Assembly (NCBI GenBank): GCA_031553595.1
Contig: JAVBLI010000016.1
Coordinates: 62,001 to 126,000, forward strand
Reading direction: 5' to 3'
Length of the DNA: 64,000 nt
DNA from: RGIG3701 sp031553595
GTDB lineage: Bacteria > Planctomycetota > Planctomycetia > Pirellulales > Thermoguttaceae
The notes beneath the pieces were generated by a model. The model saw only the letters and a list, made by a program, of their open reading frames with translations. It searched no databases and was not told where the DNA came from. Within the stretch, counting starts at the first letter, position 1, and each line of letters begins with the position of its first letter. This document shows, piece by piece, positions 18,099-26,414 of this stretch. Both the position numbers and the translations under genes were made by a program.

Positions 18099-19010
18099 AT
18101 GAAAAGATATTTTACCCCCATGGCGGCCGTGATGATCGCGGCGGCATTTACGTTTATGTCCACGTTTTCGTGTGTGGGACAGGAAGTGACGTCCGGTAAG
18201 CCGGACGGGTCGGCGATCGAGGTGATGATCGTGGACGGCAATAATAATCATAATTGGCGGGAGTCTACGCCGATTCTGAAGCAGGATCTGGAGGAGACGG
18301 GGCTTTTTGAGGTCACGGTGGCCACGGCGGACCCGGATAATATGGCCGATTTTAACCCGAAATTTTCGGATTATGACGTGATCGTGCTGAATTATAATGG
18401 CCCAGACTGGAACGAAAACACGCAGAAGGCGTTTCTGGAGTACGTGAAAAACGGCGGCGGCGTGGTGGTTTATCACGCGGCGAATAACGCGTTCACGGGC
18501 TGGGAAGAATTTAATAAAATCATCGCCGTCGGCGGCTGGGGCGGACGGAATAAAGAAACCGGCCCTTACTTTTACCTGAAAGACGGAAAACCCTTCCGCG
18601 ATTATGAATCGGACGGCCCCGGCGGCAGCCACGGTCCACAGCATGAGTTTCAGGTGGTGCTGTATGAAGAGCACCCGATAACGAAAGGCCTGCCGGAAAA
18701 ATTCATGCACGTTTCGGACGAGCTTTACTGTTATCTTCGCGGCCCGGCAGAGAACGTGAAGATTCTGGCGTACGCCCACTCGCCGGCGGATAACGGCGGT
18801 TCGGGGCGGGATGAGCCGCAACTGATGGTGATCGAGTATGGGAAAGGCCGGATTTTCCATCTGGCGTACGGGCATGCGGGCAGCCACCTGCGTGCGGTTT
18901 CGTTCATCGTGCCGTTTATTCGCGGGACGCAGTGGGCTGCCACGGGAACGGTTACCATTCCGGTGCCGCCGGATATGCCCACGGCGGAAAAAACCATGAA
19001 GCGGGATTAA
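18099..19010 (+). CDS. secreted ThuA-like domain protein
   Basis: Signal peptide (hydrophobic AAVMIAAAFTFMSTFSCVG), then a ThuA-like domain with a glutamine-amidotransferase-like Rossmann fold: VMIVDGNNNHNWRES, YDVIVLNYNGPDW, FLEYVKNGGGVVVYHAANNAF, and the ending GKGRIFHLAYGHAG. ThuA-like proteins are abundant in planctomycetes and are thought to act in sugar metabolism, though the reaction is not established. GGAG eight bases before the ATG supports the start. 303 residues, single gene, closed by a long hairpin. Confidence 0.88.
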   Translation: MKRYFTPMAAVMIAAAFTFMSTFSCVGQEVTSGKPDGSAIEVMIVDGNNNHNWRESTPILKQDLEETGLFEVTVATADPDNMADFNPKFSDYDVIVLNYNGPDWNENTQKAFLEYVKNGGGVVVYHAANNAFTGWEEFNKIIAVGGWGGRNKETGPYFYLKDGKPFRDYESDGPGGSHGPQHEFQVVLYEEHPITKGLPEKFMHVSDELYCYLRGPAENVKILAYAHSPADNGGSGRDEPQLMVIEYGKGRIFHLAYGHAGSHLRAVSFIVPFIRGTQWAATGTVTIPVPPDMPTAEKTMKRD

Positions 19011-19021
19011 GGGAATGATGA

Positions 19022-19168
19022 ATGAGCCGCAAGTGGAGTGCATCGCAACTTGCGGATGGTGTGCCGGCGCGTAAAAATGCGGATTCAGACGTATGAAGCA
19101 GTGAGGTTCTCCGTTTCTGCGTTATCCGCAAGTTACACCCCGCTTCACATGCGGCTCATTTATTTTTC
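19022..19168 (+). terminator. long imperfect hairpin after the ThuA gene (family C)
   Basis: The left arm ATGAGCCGCAAGTGGAGTG and on (19022-19056) pairs with the right arm ending CACATGCGGCTCATT (19124-19160), about 36 bases with mismatches, followed by TTATTTTTCG. The ends and the CATCGCA segment match the shorter glgA hairpin, so this is a dispersed element that may act as terminator. Confidence 0.65.
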
Positions 19169-19220
19169 GCAGAAAAAAGTGAATTTTTTATGAAATTTGG
19201 CGAAACCCCTTTATCTGTGG

Positions 19221-19248
19221 TTGACATTTTGGCGATTTCTGATAATAA
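19221..19248 (+). promoter_or_regulatory. sigma70-type promoter of rho
   Basis: A perfect TTGACA (19221-19226), 16-base spacer and TAATAA (19243-19248). It leaves an untranslated leader of nearly 390 bases before rho, which suits Rho autoregulation by attenuation. Confidence 0.6.
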
Positions 19249-19642
19249 TAATAGAGAATTAAGTGATTCGTCCTTAATATAATAAAAGTTATTGGATGAT
19301 GTTCCTGTCAGGGAAGTCTTTTTCTGCCCGGCAGCGTGTAATTGTTCAGTGTCCGTATTTTATGCGTCCGCATAAGTCTTTTTGCGGCGTGCTTTCCAGA
19401 GTGTAACCCTCTTTGAACGCAGTGCATTTTTTGTTGCGGAGTGGAAGCGGGGAACGTGTTTTTTCATGGAATGATGGGAATTCTGGTATGCCTGGCCGGC
19501 CGGTGACGGCGGCTGCGTTTATCGTTTTGCCATGAAGTAACATGAAATGCAGCGGTAAAATTTAAAAATGATCGTGTCGCCCCGTTTCTTTATGGCGGGG
19601 ATCGAAATAATTTATGAAAGTGTTCTTTCAGGTGATTTAAAC

Positions 19643-21058
19643 ATGGGAAAATTCAGAGATCAGCGTGGCGGTTCTCGCAATAATTCTAATTCCGGAGATC
19701 GAACGGCGTCTTATTCTTCGGGCGGACGCGGCGGATACCGTGACGGCGGCGGTTATCGTGACGGCGGTGGCGGCGGTTACCGTGATGGGGGGGGGTACCG
19801 TGACGGTGGTGGCGGTTATCGTGACGGCGGCGGACGTGGGAATCGTCAGCAGCGGCCGCGCATGTCGAAAATGAAAACAAGTAATGATCCGGTGAACGCC
19901 GAAAATCCGTTTCTGGATGATGAAACCGGCGAGCAGGTGGAAGAGCTGGAAATCACGGGCGTGCTGGAAATGCACCCGAATGGATACGGTTTTTTGCGCG
20001 ACCCGGCTGTGACGTACACGCGGCAGTTGATTGACCCGTTCGTGCCGGGAAACATGATTGAAAAATACGGCCTGCGCGAGGGCGTAATGTGTAAGGCGGT
20101 TGCGCAGCCGGGGCGGAAGAATCAGGGCCCGCGGATCAAGGAAATCGTGGAGGTGGAGGGTGCTCCGCCGGAAGATTTTCTGAACGTTCGCTGTTTTGAC
20201 GAGCTGACGGCCATCACGCCAGATAATTGGTATCGGCTGGAGACCGGGCCGGAGCCCATCAGCACGCGGGTAATGGATCTGCTGACGCCGCTTGGCCGCG
20301 GGCAGCGGGCGCTGATCGTGGCGCCGCCGCGGACGGGGAAAACCATTCTCATGCAGCAGATTTCGGCAGCCATCTCGAAAAATTATCCGGACGTGCACAT
20401 GTTCGTGCTGCTGATTGACGAGCGCCCGGAAGAAGTGACGGACATGCGCCGCGCGGTGCGTGGCGAGGTGGTGGCCAGCAGTCTGGATAAAGACGTGGAG
20501 AGCCACGTGCGACTTTCGCAGCTCATTATTGAACGGTGTAAGCGGCTGGCGGAAAGCGGAAAAGACGTGTTTCTGCTGCTGGACAGCATTACGCGGCTGG
20601 CCCGGGCGTTTAATAAATGGGTTGGGAATACCGGCCGCACCATGAGCGGTGGTGTGGACATTAAAGCCATGGACATTCCAAAAAAGCTGTTCGCCACGGC
20701 CCGGCAGTTCGAGGAAGGCGGCTCGCTGACGATCGTCGGCACGGCCCTGATTGACACTGGAAGCCGGATGGATGAGCTGATTTTCCAGGAATTTAAGGGC
20801 ACGGGGAACATGGAACTCGTGCTGGATCGCCGGTTGGCGGACCGCCGCATCTGGCCGGCGCTGGACATCAGCCAGTCGGGGACGCGGCGTGAGGAAAAGC
20901 TGTTGGCGCCGGATGTGCTTCATGCCGTGACCATGCTCCGCCGGACGCTTGCCAGCATGAATCCGGTGGAGGCCATGGAGCAGTTGACGCAAAAGCTGGC
21001 GAAATGGAAGACGAATCAGGAATTTATTGACCGGATTTGCGGCCAGCTGCGAGATTGA
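19643..21058 (+). CDS. rho: transcription termination factor Rho with Gly/Arg-rich N-terminal extension
   Basis: Hexameric RNA-dependent ATPase that terminates transcription. The start at 19643 (MGKFRDQRGG) is preferred over 19568. Residues about 27-70 are tandem GGYRDGG repeats, an intrinsically disordered Arg/Gly/Tyr segment. The RNA-binding cold-shock fold follows (ITGVLEMHPNGYGFLR), then the ATPase: Walker A PPRTGKT near residue 230, Walker B VFLLLDSITRLAR, and the conserved GSLTIVGTALIDTGSRMDE. No complete helical N-terminal domain precedes the cold-shock fold. 471 residues. prmC follows 86 bases downstream. Confidence 0.95.
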   Translation: MGKFRDQRGGSRNNSNSGDRTASYSSGGRGGYRDGGGYRDGGGGGYRDGGGYRDGGGGYRDGGGRGNRQQRPRMSKMKTSNDPVNAENPFLDDETGEQVEELEITGVLEMHPNGYGFLRDPAVTYTRQLIDPFVPGNMIEKYGLREGVMCKAVAQPGRKNQGPRIKEIVEVEGAPPEDFLNVRCFDELTAITPDNWYRLETGPEPISTRVMDLLTPLGRGQRALIVAPPRTGKTILMQQISAAISKNYPDVHMFVLLIDERPEEVTDMRRAVRGEVVASSLDKDVESHVRLSQLIIERCKRLAESGKDVFLLLDSITRLARAFNKWVGNTGRTMSGGVDIKAMDIPKKLFATARQFEEGGSLTIVGTALIDTGSRMDELIFQEFKGTGNMELVLDRRLADRRIWPALDISQSGTRREEKLLAPDVLHAVTMLRRTLASMNPVEAMEQLTQKLAKWKTNQEFIDRICGQLRD

Positions 21059-21144
21059 GCAGGGGCTCGGGGCCGGAGGCTTGGGATTAGGAGGAGGTAT
21101 TCTTGCGAAATATCTCCTTTTTTTATGTTTTGAGGAATGAAATT

Positions 21145-22044
21145 ATGTCGGAAGAAGTGTGGACCATCGGGCGGCTGCTGAACTGGACGAAAGATTATCT
21201 GGCGAAACGCGGGGTGGCGTCGCCGCGGCTGGATGCGGAAGTGTTGCTGGCGGAAGCGGTGGGCTGTGCGCGAATCGGGCTTTACACGCGTTTCGAGGAA
21301 GTGCCGGCGGAGGATGTGCGGACGCGGTTTAAGGAAATGCTGCGGCGGCGGGCGGAGGGAGAGCCGGTGGCGTATCTGGTGGGGAAGAAGGAGTTTTACT
21401 CGGAGGAATTTGAGGTGACGTCGGCAGTGCTGATTCCCCGGCCGGAAACGGAGTTTTTGGTGGTGGGGCTTTTGGATGCGGCGAAAACGCTGTCGGCAGG
21501 GGCGGCGGGGGCATACCGGCTGTGTGATTTGGGCACGGGCAGCGGTATTCTTGCGATCATTGCCGCGATGAACCTGAAAAATAGCACGGTGGACGCGGTG
21601 GATATTTCGCCGGAGGCGCTGGAGGTGGCGGCGAAGAACGTGCGGAAGCATGAGGCGAAAATCGGTGAGCGGGTGCGGCTTTTACAGGGGGATTTGTTCG
21701 GGCCGCTGGCGGGAAATGAGGGGGCGTATGATTTCGTGCTGACGAACCCCCCGTATGTGGCGGAAACGGAGACGTGTCGCGAGTTGGCGGAGGACGTGTA
21801 CCGGTATGAGCCGCGGGTGGCGCTGTTTGGCGGGCGTGAGGGGACGGAAATCATCGCGAGGATTCTGGAAGGCTCGCGGACGTTCCTGAAGCCGGGCGGG
21901 TTTTTGCTGCTGGAGCTGAGCCCCATGATTCACGCGCGGACGGTGGAGATGGTGGCCCAGACGCCGGGGCTGGAGTACGTGCGGACGATTTTTGATCTGG
22001 AGAAACGCGAGCGGATTCTGGTGGCGCGGCGGACGGTGATTTAG
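21145..22044 (+). CDS. prmC: release factor N5-glutamine methyltransferase
   Basis: S-adenosylmethionine-dependent methylation of the GGQ glutamine of RF1 and RF2. The start at 21145 has GAGGAA at good spacing; the longer frame from 21103 does not. An N-terminal helical domain (LDAEVLLAEAVG, VAYLVGKKEFY) is followed by the Rossmann methyltransferase with IPRPETE, DLGTGSGIL and the catalytic NPPY in VLTNPPYVAE. 299 residues, normal length. It lies directly after rho rather than after prfA. Confidence 0.94.
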   Translation: MSEEVWTIGRLLNWTKDYLAKRGVASPRLDAEVLLAEAVGCARIGLYTRFEEVPAEDVRTRFKEMLRRRAEGEPVAYLVGKKEFYSEEFEVTSAVLIPRPETEFLVVGLLDAAKTLSAGAAGAYRLCDLGTGSGILAIIAAMNLKNSTVDAVDISPEALEVAAKNVRKHEAKIGERVRLLQGDLFGPLAGNEGAYDFVLTNPPYVAETETCRELAEDVYRYEPRVALFGGREGTEIIARILEGSRTFLKPGGFLLLELSPMIHARTVEMVAQTPGLEYVRTIFDLEKRERILVARRTVI

Positions 22045-22073
22045 GGCAGATTCAGAATGAATGCAGCCGCCAG

Positions 22074-22188
22074 AACAGCAGCCGGGAATGAAGCGTAGTG
22101 GAATGACCGGATAAAATGGCCGAGCGTTTTCCCACTTCGATCCGGTCTCTGCGCGTCACTGCGTTCCGCTTCGCTCCCGGCTGCTGTT
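22074..22188. repeat. long hairpin repeat, family A copy 3
   Basis: AACAGCAGCCGGG and CCCGGCTGCTGTT ends with inner GACCGGAT/ATCCGGTC pairing. It begins 30 bases after prmC and is followed 22 bases later by an inverted second copy. Confidence 0.85.
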
Positions 22189-22210
22189 TCCGTGTAAAAT
22201 TTACCGGTTT

Positions 22211-22309
22211 GTGACGCGTGGAAGTATTGCGCAGAGGCCGGATGGAAGTGGAAAAATTCTCGGCCATTTTATCCGATCATTTCGCTGCGCTCCATTCTCG
22301 GCTGCTGTT
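22211..22309. repeat. long hairpin repeat, family A copy 4 (inverted, left end lost)
   Basis: The reverse complement of the left half of copy 3 aligns with this stretch (GGATGGAAGTGG, CTCGGCCATTTTATCCG, CTCGGCTGCTGTTT), so copies 3 and 4 stand head to head. The AACAGCAG end is missing on its left side. Confidence 0.75.
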
Positions 22310-22512
22310 TCTTGTCTAAAACCGTGGCGGCGCGGGTATTCTTGTGCGGTAAAGTCTTCGCAGGTAGATGAAAATAGTGGGATTTGCTGGAGAATTCCGG
22401 TCTTTTTGAGTTGAAAAAAGTATTCGGGGATGTTAAAATATGTATGTATCTTTTCTTTATTGGTGATGTGAAAAGGGTGATGCCGGGTTTGAATAAAAAT
22501 ATGAGGTAAAAA

Positions 22513-23412
22513 ATGATGACGGAAAATGCGTCGCCGCCGGCGGAGAGTGTACGGGAGGCCATGCAGCGGGGGATGCTGCTGGCGTTTGAGCGGCAGTTGG
22601 GAAACGGTTCGCGCGGCATGGTGTGGCTGATGGGCGGCGTGCTGCTGTGGTGCATCACGTGTGTGACGGTGCTGGTCAGTGCGTATGGAATAAACCTTTC
22701 GCTTTTTGAACAGGAGTCGGAGTTTCTTCTGGGGGCTTCCGGGGCGATTCTGGCGGGGCTGATGGGCGCGAGTTGGTGTGCGGAATTGCCGGGGCGGGTG
22801 GTGCCCAGCGGCGGGCTCTGGCTACGGGTGAGTTGGGGGCTGTTTTTCGTGGGGTGCCTGATGTTGGTGGCGCCGGGCTGGTTTCCGTTTACGGTGGGGC
22901 TGGTGCTGGTGACGGCGAGTTACGTCCTGTGGCTGCTTTACCTGCGGCGCGTGGCGTATGCGCTTGACGGCCAGGAGGCGCTGCGGCTGGTGCAGTGGTG
23001 GGCGATTTTGCTGGGGATTTTTGGGGCGGTGCTGCTGTGGCTGGCGATTTACGTAAAAACGCTGTGGCCGGAGTATGCGTTTCACTTCCGGATGGTGCCG
23101 GACACGCTGGCGGCGACGAAAGCGCTGACGTATTTCGAGTGGTTCTGTTTCGGTCTTTGGTGCGTGGCGGTGCTCGGCTCGGCTCAGATGATCATGCTCT
23201 GGCGGATGCGCGAATTGATTCGCCAGCGGATGAAAGACTGGGTGGAATCGGAAGGAAAGATGGAAATCGGCGGGCAGCGGAAAGAGACGCCGGGCGTGCT
23301 GCCGGTGCGGATAGTGATGGAAGTGGAGGAAGAGGATCTGACGCCGCGCGGGAAAGCGGGGAGTTTGAAGCGGCGGGATTTCATCAGCAGGAACCGCGGA
23401 AGGCGGAAATAA
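22513..23412 (+). CDS. membrane-array protein 1 (motif variant, long tail)
   Basis: First gene of the 18-gene array. GAGG lies six bases before the ATG at 22513, with a second ATG at 22516. The start MTENASPPAESV equals the array motif ENPYASPE with Pro-Tyr missing; at DNA level CCGTAT is absent between GAAAAT and GCGTCGCCG. About six transmembrane segments follow (near residues 36-58, 73-90, 101-118, 120-142, 160-180, 208-230), then a unique charged cytoplasmic tail of about 65 residues. 299 residues, the longest member. Function unknown. Confidence 0.75.
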   Translation: MMTENASPPAESVREAMQRGMLLAFERQLGNGSRGMVWLMGGVLLWCITCVTVLVSAYGINLSLFEQESEFLLGASGAILAGLMGASWCAELPGRVVPSGGLWLRVSWGLFFVGCLMLVAPGWFPFTVGLVLVTASYVLWLLYLRRVAYALDGQEALRLVQWWAILLGIFGAVLLWLAIYVKTLWPEYAFHFRMVPDTLAATKALTYFEWFCFGLWCVAVLGSAQMIMLWRMRELIRQRMKDWVESEGKMEIGGQRKETPGVLPVRIVMEVEEEDLTPRGKAGSLKRRDFISRNRGRRK

Positions 23413-23446
23413 TGCGTAATGCGAAATGCTTAATGCTTAATGAGAG
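23411..23446. repeat. single arm of AATGC/TTAATG word repeat
   Basis: TAATGCGTAATGCGAAATGC continuing with TTAATGCTTAATGAG overlaps the stop of array gene 1 and fills the gap before gene 2. No matching second arm is present nearby. Confidence 0.4.
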
Positions 23447-23452
23447 GGAATG

Positions 23453-24196
23453 ATGGAAAATCCGTATGCGTCGCCGGAAAGGATGACAGAGGAGGTGCGG
23501 TGGTCGAGACAGGATCGGGCACTGGTGCTGACGTGGATCGGATTGGGCTGGATGCTCATGTCGGCGTCGTGCTCGCTTGGATTGTACGTCGCGGCCGGCG
23601 GGGCGTTTTTGGTGTTGCTGGTGTCCGTGGGGAAAGCATTTTTTGTGATTGAAATGATCGGGGCGTGTTCCGCTTATGGGCTGCTGGGGGCGGCAGGGCT
23701 GAGCGTGTTTCCGGGCGTGTGGCGGTGCTGGGGAGGCATGAGCGGCTTGAACGTGATCGGGAGGGATTTTTTGTCGGTCACATGGACGGCGTGGGCGGTG
23801 GGCGGACTGCTGATGTGCGGGACGATTGTGGGGGCGTTTTGGCTTGTCCCGCTGGGCGTTATCGCGCTGGCGGTGAGCTTTTGGCACTGGTATCGTTACC
23901 TTGAATTCGTCGCGTGGAAAAATCGCCAGCCGGGAATGATGCGACTGGCTTTTTTTATGTTCGTGGCGGCGGCGTGCTGGTGTGGCGTGGTGCTGATGAT
24001 CATGCTGCTGGCTTTTTTGGACATAACGATGAACCGGATGTACGCGGAGCCGTTCATTCTGCCGCCCCTGGCGATTCTGGCAGTCTGTCTTCCGGCGGTG
24101 TATCAGCTGCTGGAAATTGTGGTGCTTCGCGGCCTGCGGCTGGGGATTCAGGGATTGCTGGAACTTCCGGAAGCGGAAAGGAATGTGGAATGGTAA
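23453..24196 (+). CDS. membrane-array protein 2 (ENPYASPE)
   Basis: Starts MENPYASPERMTEE; an additional ATG at 23450 would add one Met. GAGAGGG lies upstream. About six transmembrane segments, with the array's central linker YRYLEFVAWK between segments 4 and 5. 247 residues; 24-base gap to the next gene. The linker is nearly identical in array protein 3 (CLEFVAWK), marking these two as close relatives. No catalytic motif; unknown function, inner membrane. Confidence 0.75.
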   Translation: MENPYASPERMTEEVRWSRQDRALVLTWIGLGWMLMSASCSLGLYVAAGGAFLVLLVSVGKAFFVIEMIGACSAYGLLGAAGLSVFPGVWRCWGGMSGLNVIGRDFLSVTWTAWAVGGLLMCGTIVGAFWLVPLGVIALAVSFWHWYRYLEFVAWKNRQPGMMRLAFFMFVAAACWCGVVLMIMLLAFLDITMNRMYAEPFILPPLAILAVCLPAVYQLLEIVVLRGLRLGIQGLLELPEAERNVEW

Positions 24197-24220
24197 GCTG
24201 CGCGAGAGTGAGGGCCTGAG

Positions 24221-24997
24221 ATGAATGAGAATCCGTATGCGTCGCCGGAACGGGTGGAGGATCGGCAGGAAAATCCCATGCTGGATATGATGCTGGGGAA
24301 TTCTCGCCGGGATGAAATGATGGAGATGCTGCGTATCAGGCAGGGGCTGCGGCTGACATGGTGCAGGGGCGTGATGTGGCTGTTGGTGATGCTTTGTACG
24401 TTGCTGAATGCCGGCCTTGCAAAAATGAAAGTGGATGGAGATATCGTCCCGCTTCTCGCTTTAGGGAATACGTTGTTTTCGTTTTTGGGCGGTGTTCTGG
24501 CATTGTTCGCGCTGGCATATCTGTGGTGGGGGCTGGCGGAGGCGGAACCCGGGGCGCACTGGGATATGATCGTCAGTTGGTTGTGTGCGGTCAGCGGAAC
24601 GCTATTGACGGTCGCTATGGTTTTCGTGGAGGTGGCGTTACTTGGACTGGTGGGTTTGTCGCTGCTGTGTATCGGTTACTGGAAATGGTCGCGTTGTCTG
24701 GAATTCGTCGCGTGGAAAGTGAAACGCGGGGATTTGATGCAGCGTTCGTTGTGGGTAGGAGCCCTGGCGATCGGATGGTTCGGTATGGTGCTACTTGCCT
24801 TGTTGCTGTTGGTGTTCCTCTCCCGTTTTTCGGTTTCCGCGGACGGACTGGTGATGTTGGTGGAGGGGATGATGCTTATGGCGGGCGTTCTCGGATGTGC
24901 TTATTTTGTTGCGGAGCTGACGCTGGTCTGGAAGTTGATCGGGCGGCTGGGCAGAATGCTGCGGGCGGGTGACGGCATCGAGGAGGTGGACTGGTGA
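24221..24997 (+). CDS. membrane-array protein 3 (ENPYASPE)
   Basis: Begins MNENPYASPERVED. The cytoplasmic N-terminus is about 20 residues longer than in protein 2, then about six hydrophobic segments start with VMWLLVMLCTLLNAG. The linker CLEFVAWKVKRG precedes the last two segments. It ends GDGIEEVDW, similar to the NVEW end of protein 2. 258 residues; the stop overlaps the GTG of gene 4 by four bases. Confidence 0.75.
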   Translation: MNENPYASPERVEDRQENPMLDMMLGNSRRDEMMEMLRIRQGLRLTWCRGVMWLLVMLCTLLNAGLAKMKVDGDIVPLLALGNTLFSFLGGVLALFALAYLWWGLAEAEPGAHWDMIVSWLCAVSGTLLTVAMVFVEVALLGLVGLSLLCIGYWKWSRCLEFVAWKVKRGDLMQRSLWVGALAIGWFGMVLLALLLLVFLSRFSVSADGLVMLVEGMMLMAGVLGCAYFVAELTLVWKLIGRLGRMLRAGDGIEEVDW

Positions 24998-25713
24998 GGC
25001 GGGGTGCGGAAGAAAACGGGATGCGCGAGAATCCGTATGCGCCGCCCCAGCGGGTGGAGGAGGATGCGCGCGAGATGACGCCCGAGCAGCGGTTTGCGGC
25101 GGCGCGGGGGCTGGGGTGGATGTGGTGGAAGACGCTGTGGTGGGTGGTGGTGGAGGTGACGGTGGTGGCGTGGCTGACGTGGCCGTACCCGCTGACGGAA
25201 TGGTGCATGTGGGTGCTGTGGATTCCGCTGGCGGTGACGAGTGTGGCGGGGACGTGGGCCGTGTGGAGGTGCCTGGATGGCGTGCATGTCCGGGGGCAGT
25301 GGTTCGTGTGGACGAGTTGGGCGTTCTGGTTCGGTGCACTTTGGTTTTTGATGGCGTGGAATCCTTATGCCGGGCAGTTCATGGCAGTGATGGCTGTGAC
25401 GTGCATGGCGGTGAGCGTGGTGAAGTGGCTGGAATTCATGGCGCTGCTGGCGAAAGAGATGAAAAGTCGGCGGCATGTGTGGACGGCTTACGGACTGATG
25501 GCGCTTACGGCGGTGTGCCTGACTCTGACGTGTATGCTGGGGGAGTTCGGCGGCTGGCTGCTGGCGGCGATGACCGTGGTGTGCTGGAGTGCGTACCTGA
25601 CGCTGAATTTATGGCTGCTGGGCGGGCTTCGGCGCGTGCTGCTGGAGAATGTGGAAATGGAAATACAGGAGAAGGTGTGGTGGAAAATCCGTATGCGTCG
25701 CCGGAAAGGGTGA
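24994..25713 (+). CDS. membrane-array protein 4 (ENPYAPPQ)
   Basis: The GTG at 24994 follows GAGGAGG by eight bases and overlaps the preceding stop; an in-frame ATG at 25021 just before the motif is the alternative. Motif variant ENPYAPPQRVEE. Trp-rich hydrophobic segments (LGWMWWKTLWWVVVEV). The linker is KWLEFMALLAKEMKS. 239 residues. The last 34 bases are also read as the start of gene 5 in another frame. The segment ENGMRENPY is shared with protein 6. Confidence 0.72.
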   Translation: MRRGAEENGMRENPYAPPQRVEEDAREMTPEQRFAAARGLGWMWWKTLWWVVVEVTVVAWLTWPYPLTEWCMWVLWIPLAVTSVAGTWAVWRCLDGVHVRGQWFVWTSWAFWFGALWFLMAWNPYAGQFMAVMAVTCMAVSVVKWLEFMALLAKEMKSRRHVWTAYGLMALTAVCLTLTCMLGEFGGWLLAAMTVVCWSAYLTLNLWLLGGLRRVLLENVEMEIQEKVWWKIRMRRRKG

Positions 25714-26414
25714 CGGAAGAGATGGAAATGCGTCATGCGGGGCTGTACGGCAGCGTGCGTATACGGGAATTGCAGCGGGCGCTGGCCGGGTTGGGGTGGA
25801 CGCTGTACGCGGTGTTGTTGGGCGGTACGACGCTGACTTTTCTGTCGGTTTTCGAGTGGGATCCAGCCAGGTGGGATGCTCTGCTTCATTGGAGATGGTT
25901 CGGCGCGGTGTGGATAACGCTCATTTTGTGCATGGTGGGAACGGGGGGAATGTATCTGCTGGGTGCGGTTTTGTGCTCGTTGACGGGATGGACGCAGAGG
26001 TGGCGGGCCCCGTTGTTGGTACTTGGCGGATTGATTTTGTCCGCCACCGGCGAGACGTATCTGTTTCGTGAACCGTTCCTCGAGTATGGCAGCCTGAACG
26101 GGTTGCAGGGGTTGGCGTGGATGACGGCGGGGGCGGCGCTGTGGTGCTGGTATTTGTGCTGGCTGACGCGAACTTTGCATGCGGAGGCAGCGAAGCTTTG
26201 GGCGCATGCCGCGCTGGTGCTGTGCATATTGACGTTTTGCGCGGTACTGACGCAGTGGTTCCGCGATGACGGGTTTCTGCTGGAGTTCCTGGCGTGGGGG
26301 GGCGGCTGTTCCGTGACGGCTTATGTGATCCTGCATGCCATGACGCTGGTGATTTTGCGTCGGACGCTGCGCATGCGGATTCGGCGGTTGAATGAGACGG
26401 GATACGAGGAATGA
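25680..26414 (+). CDS. membrane-array protein 5 (ENPYASPE), GTG start inside gene 4
   Basis: Easily mis-annotated, because its frame is open far upstream (to 24969), where it only shadows gene 4. AGGAG at 25667-25671 and two tandem GTG codons (25677 and 25680) lead straight into VENPYASPERVTEE, so the gene starts within the last 34 bases of gene 4. About six transmembrane segments; linker CWYLCWLTRTLHAEA. 244 residues. Four-base overlap with gene 6. Confidence 0.75.
   Translation: MENPYASPERVTEEMEMRHAGLYGSVRIRELQRALAGLGWTLYAVLLGGTTLTFLSVFEWDPARWDALLHWRWFGAVWITLILCMVGTGGMYLLGAVLCSLTGWTQRWRAPLLVLGGLILSATGETYLFREPFLEYGSLNGLQGLAWMTAGAALWCWYLCWLTRTLHAEAAKLWAHAALVLCILTFCAVLTQWFRDDGFLLEFLAWGGGCSVTAYVILHAMTLVILRRTLRMRIRRLNETGYEE

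Noticed and set aside
17976..19043. 355-codon minus-strand frame opposite the ThuA gene
   Set aside because: The plus strand carries a signal peptide and conserved ThuA motifs; the reverse frame runs through a terminator hairpin.
24969..25679. Upstream part of the 481-codon open frame that ends at 26414
   Set aside because: It reads gene 4 in another frame, has Gly/Ala/Arg-rich composition of a shadow frame, and the ENPYASPE tag with ribosome binding site marks the true start at 25680.
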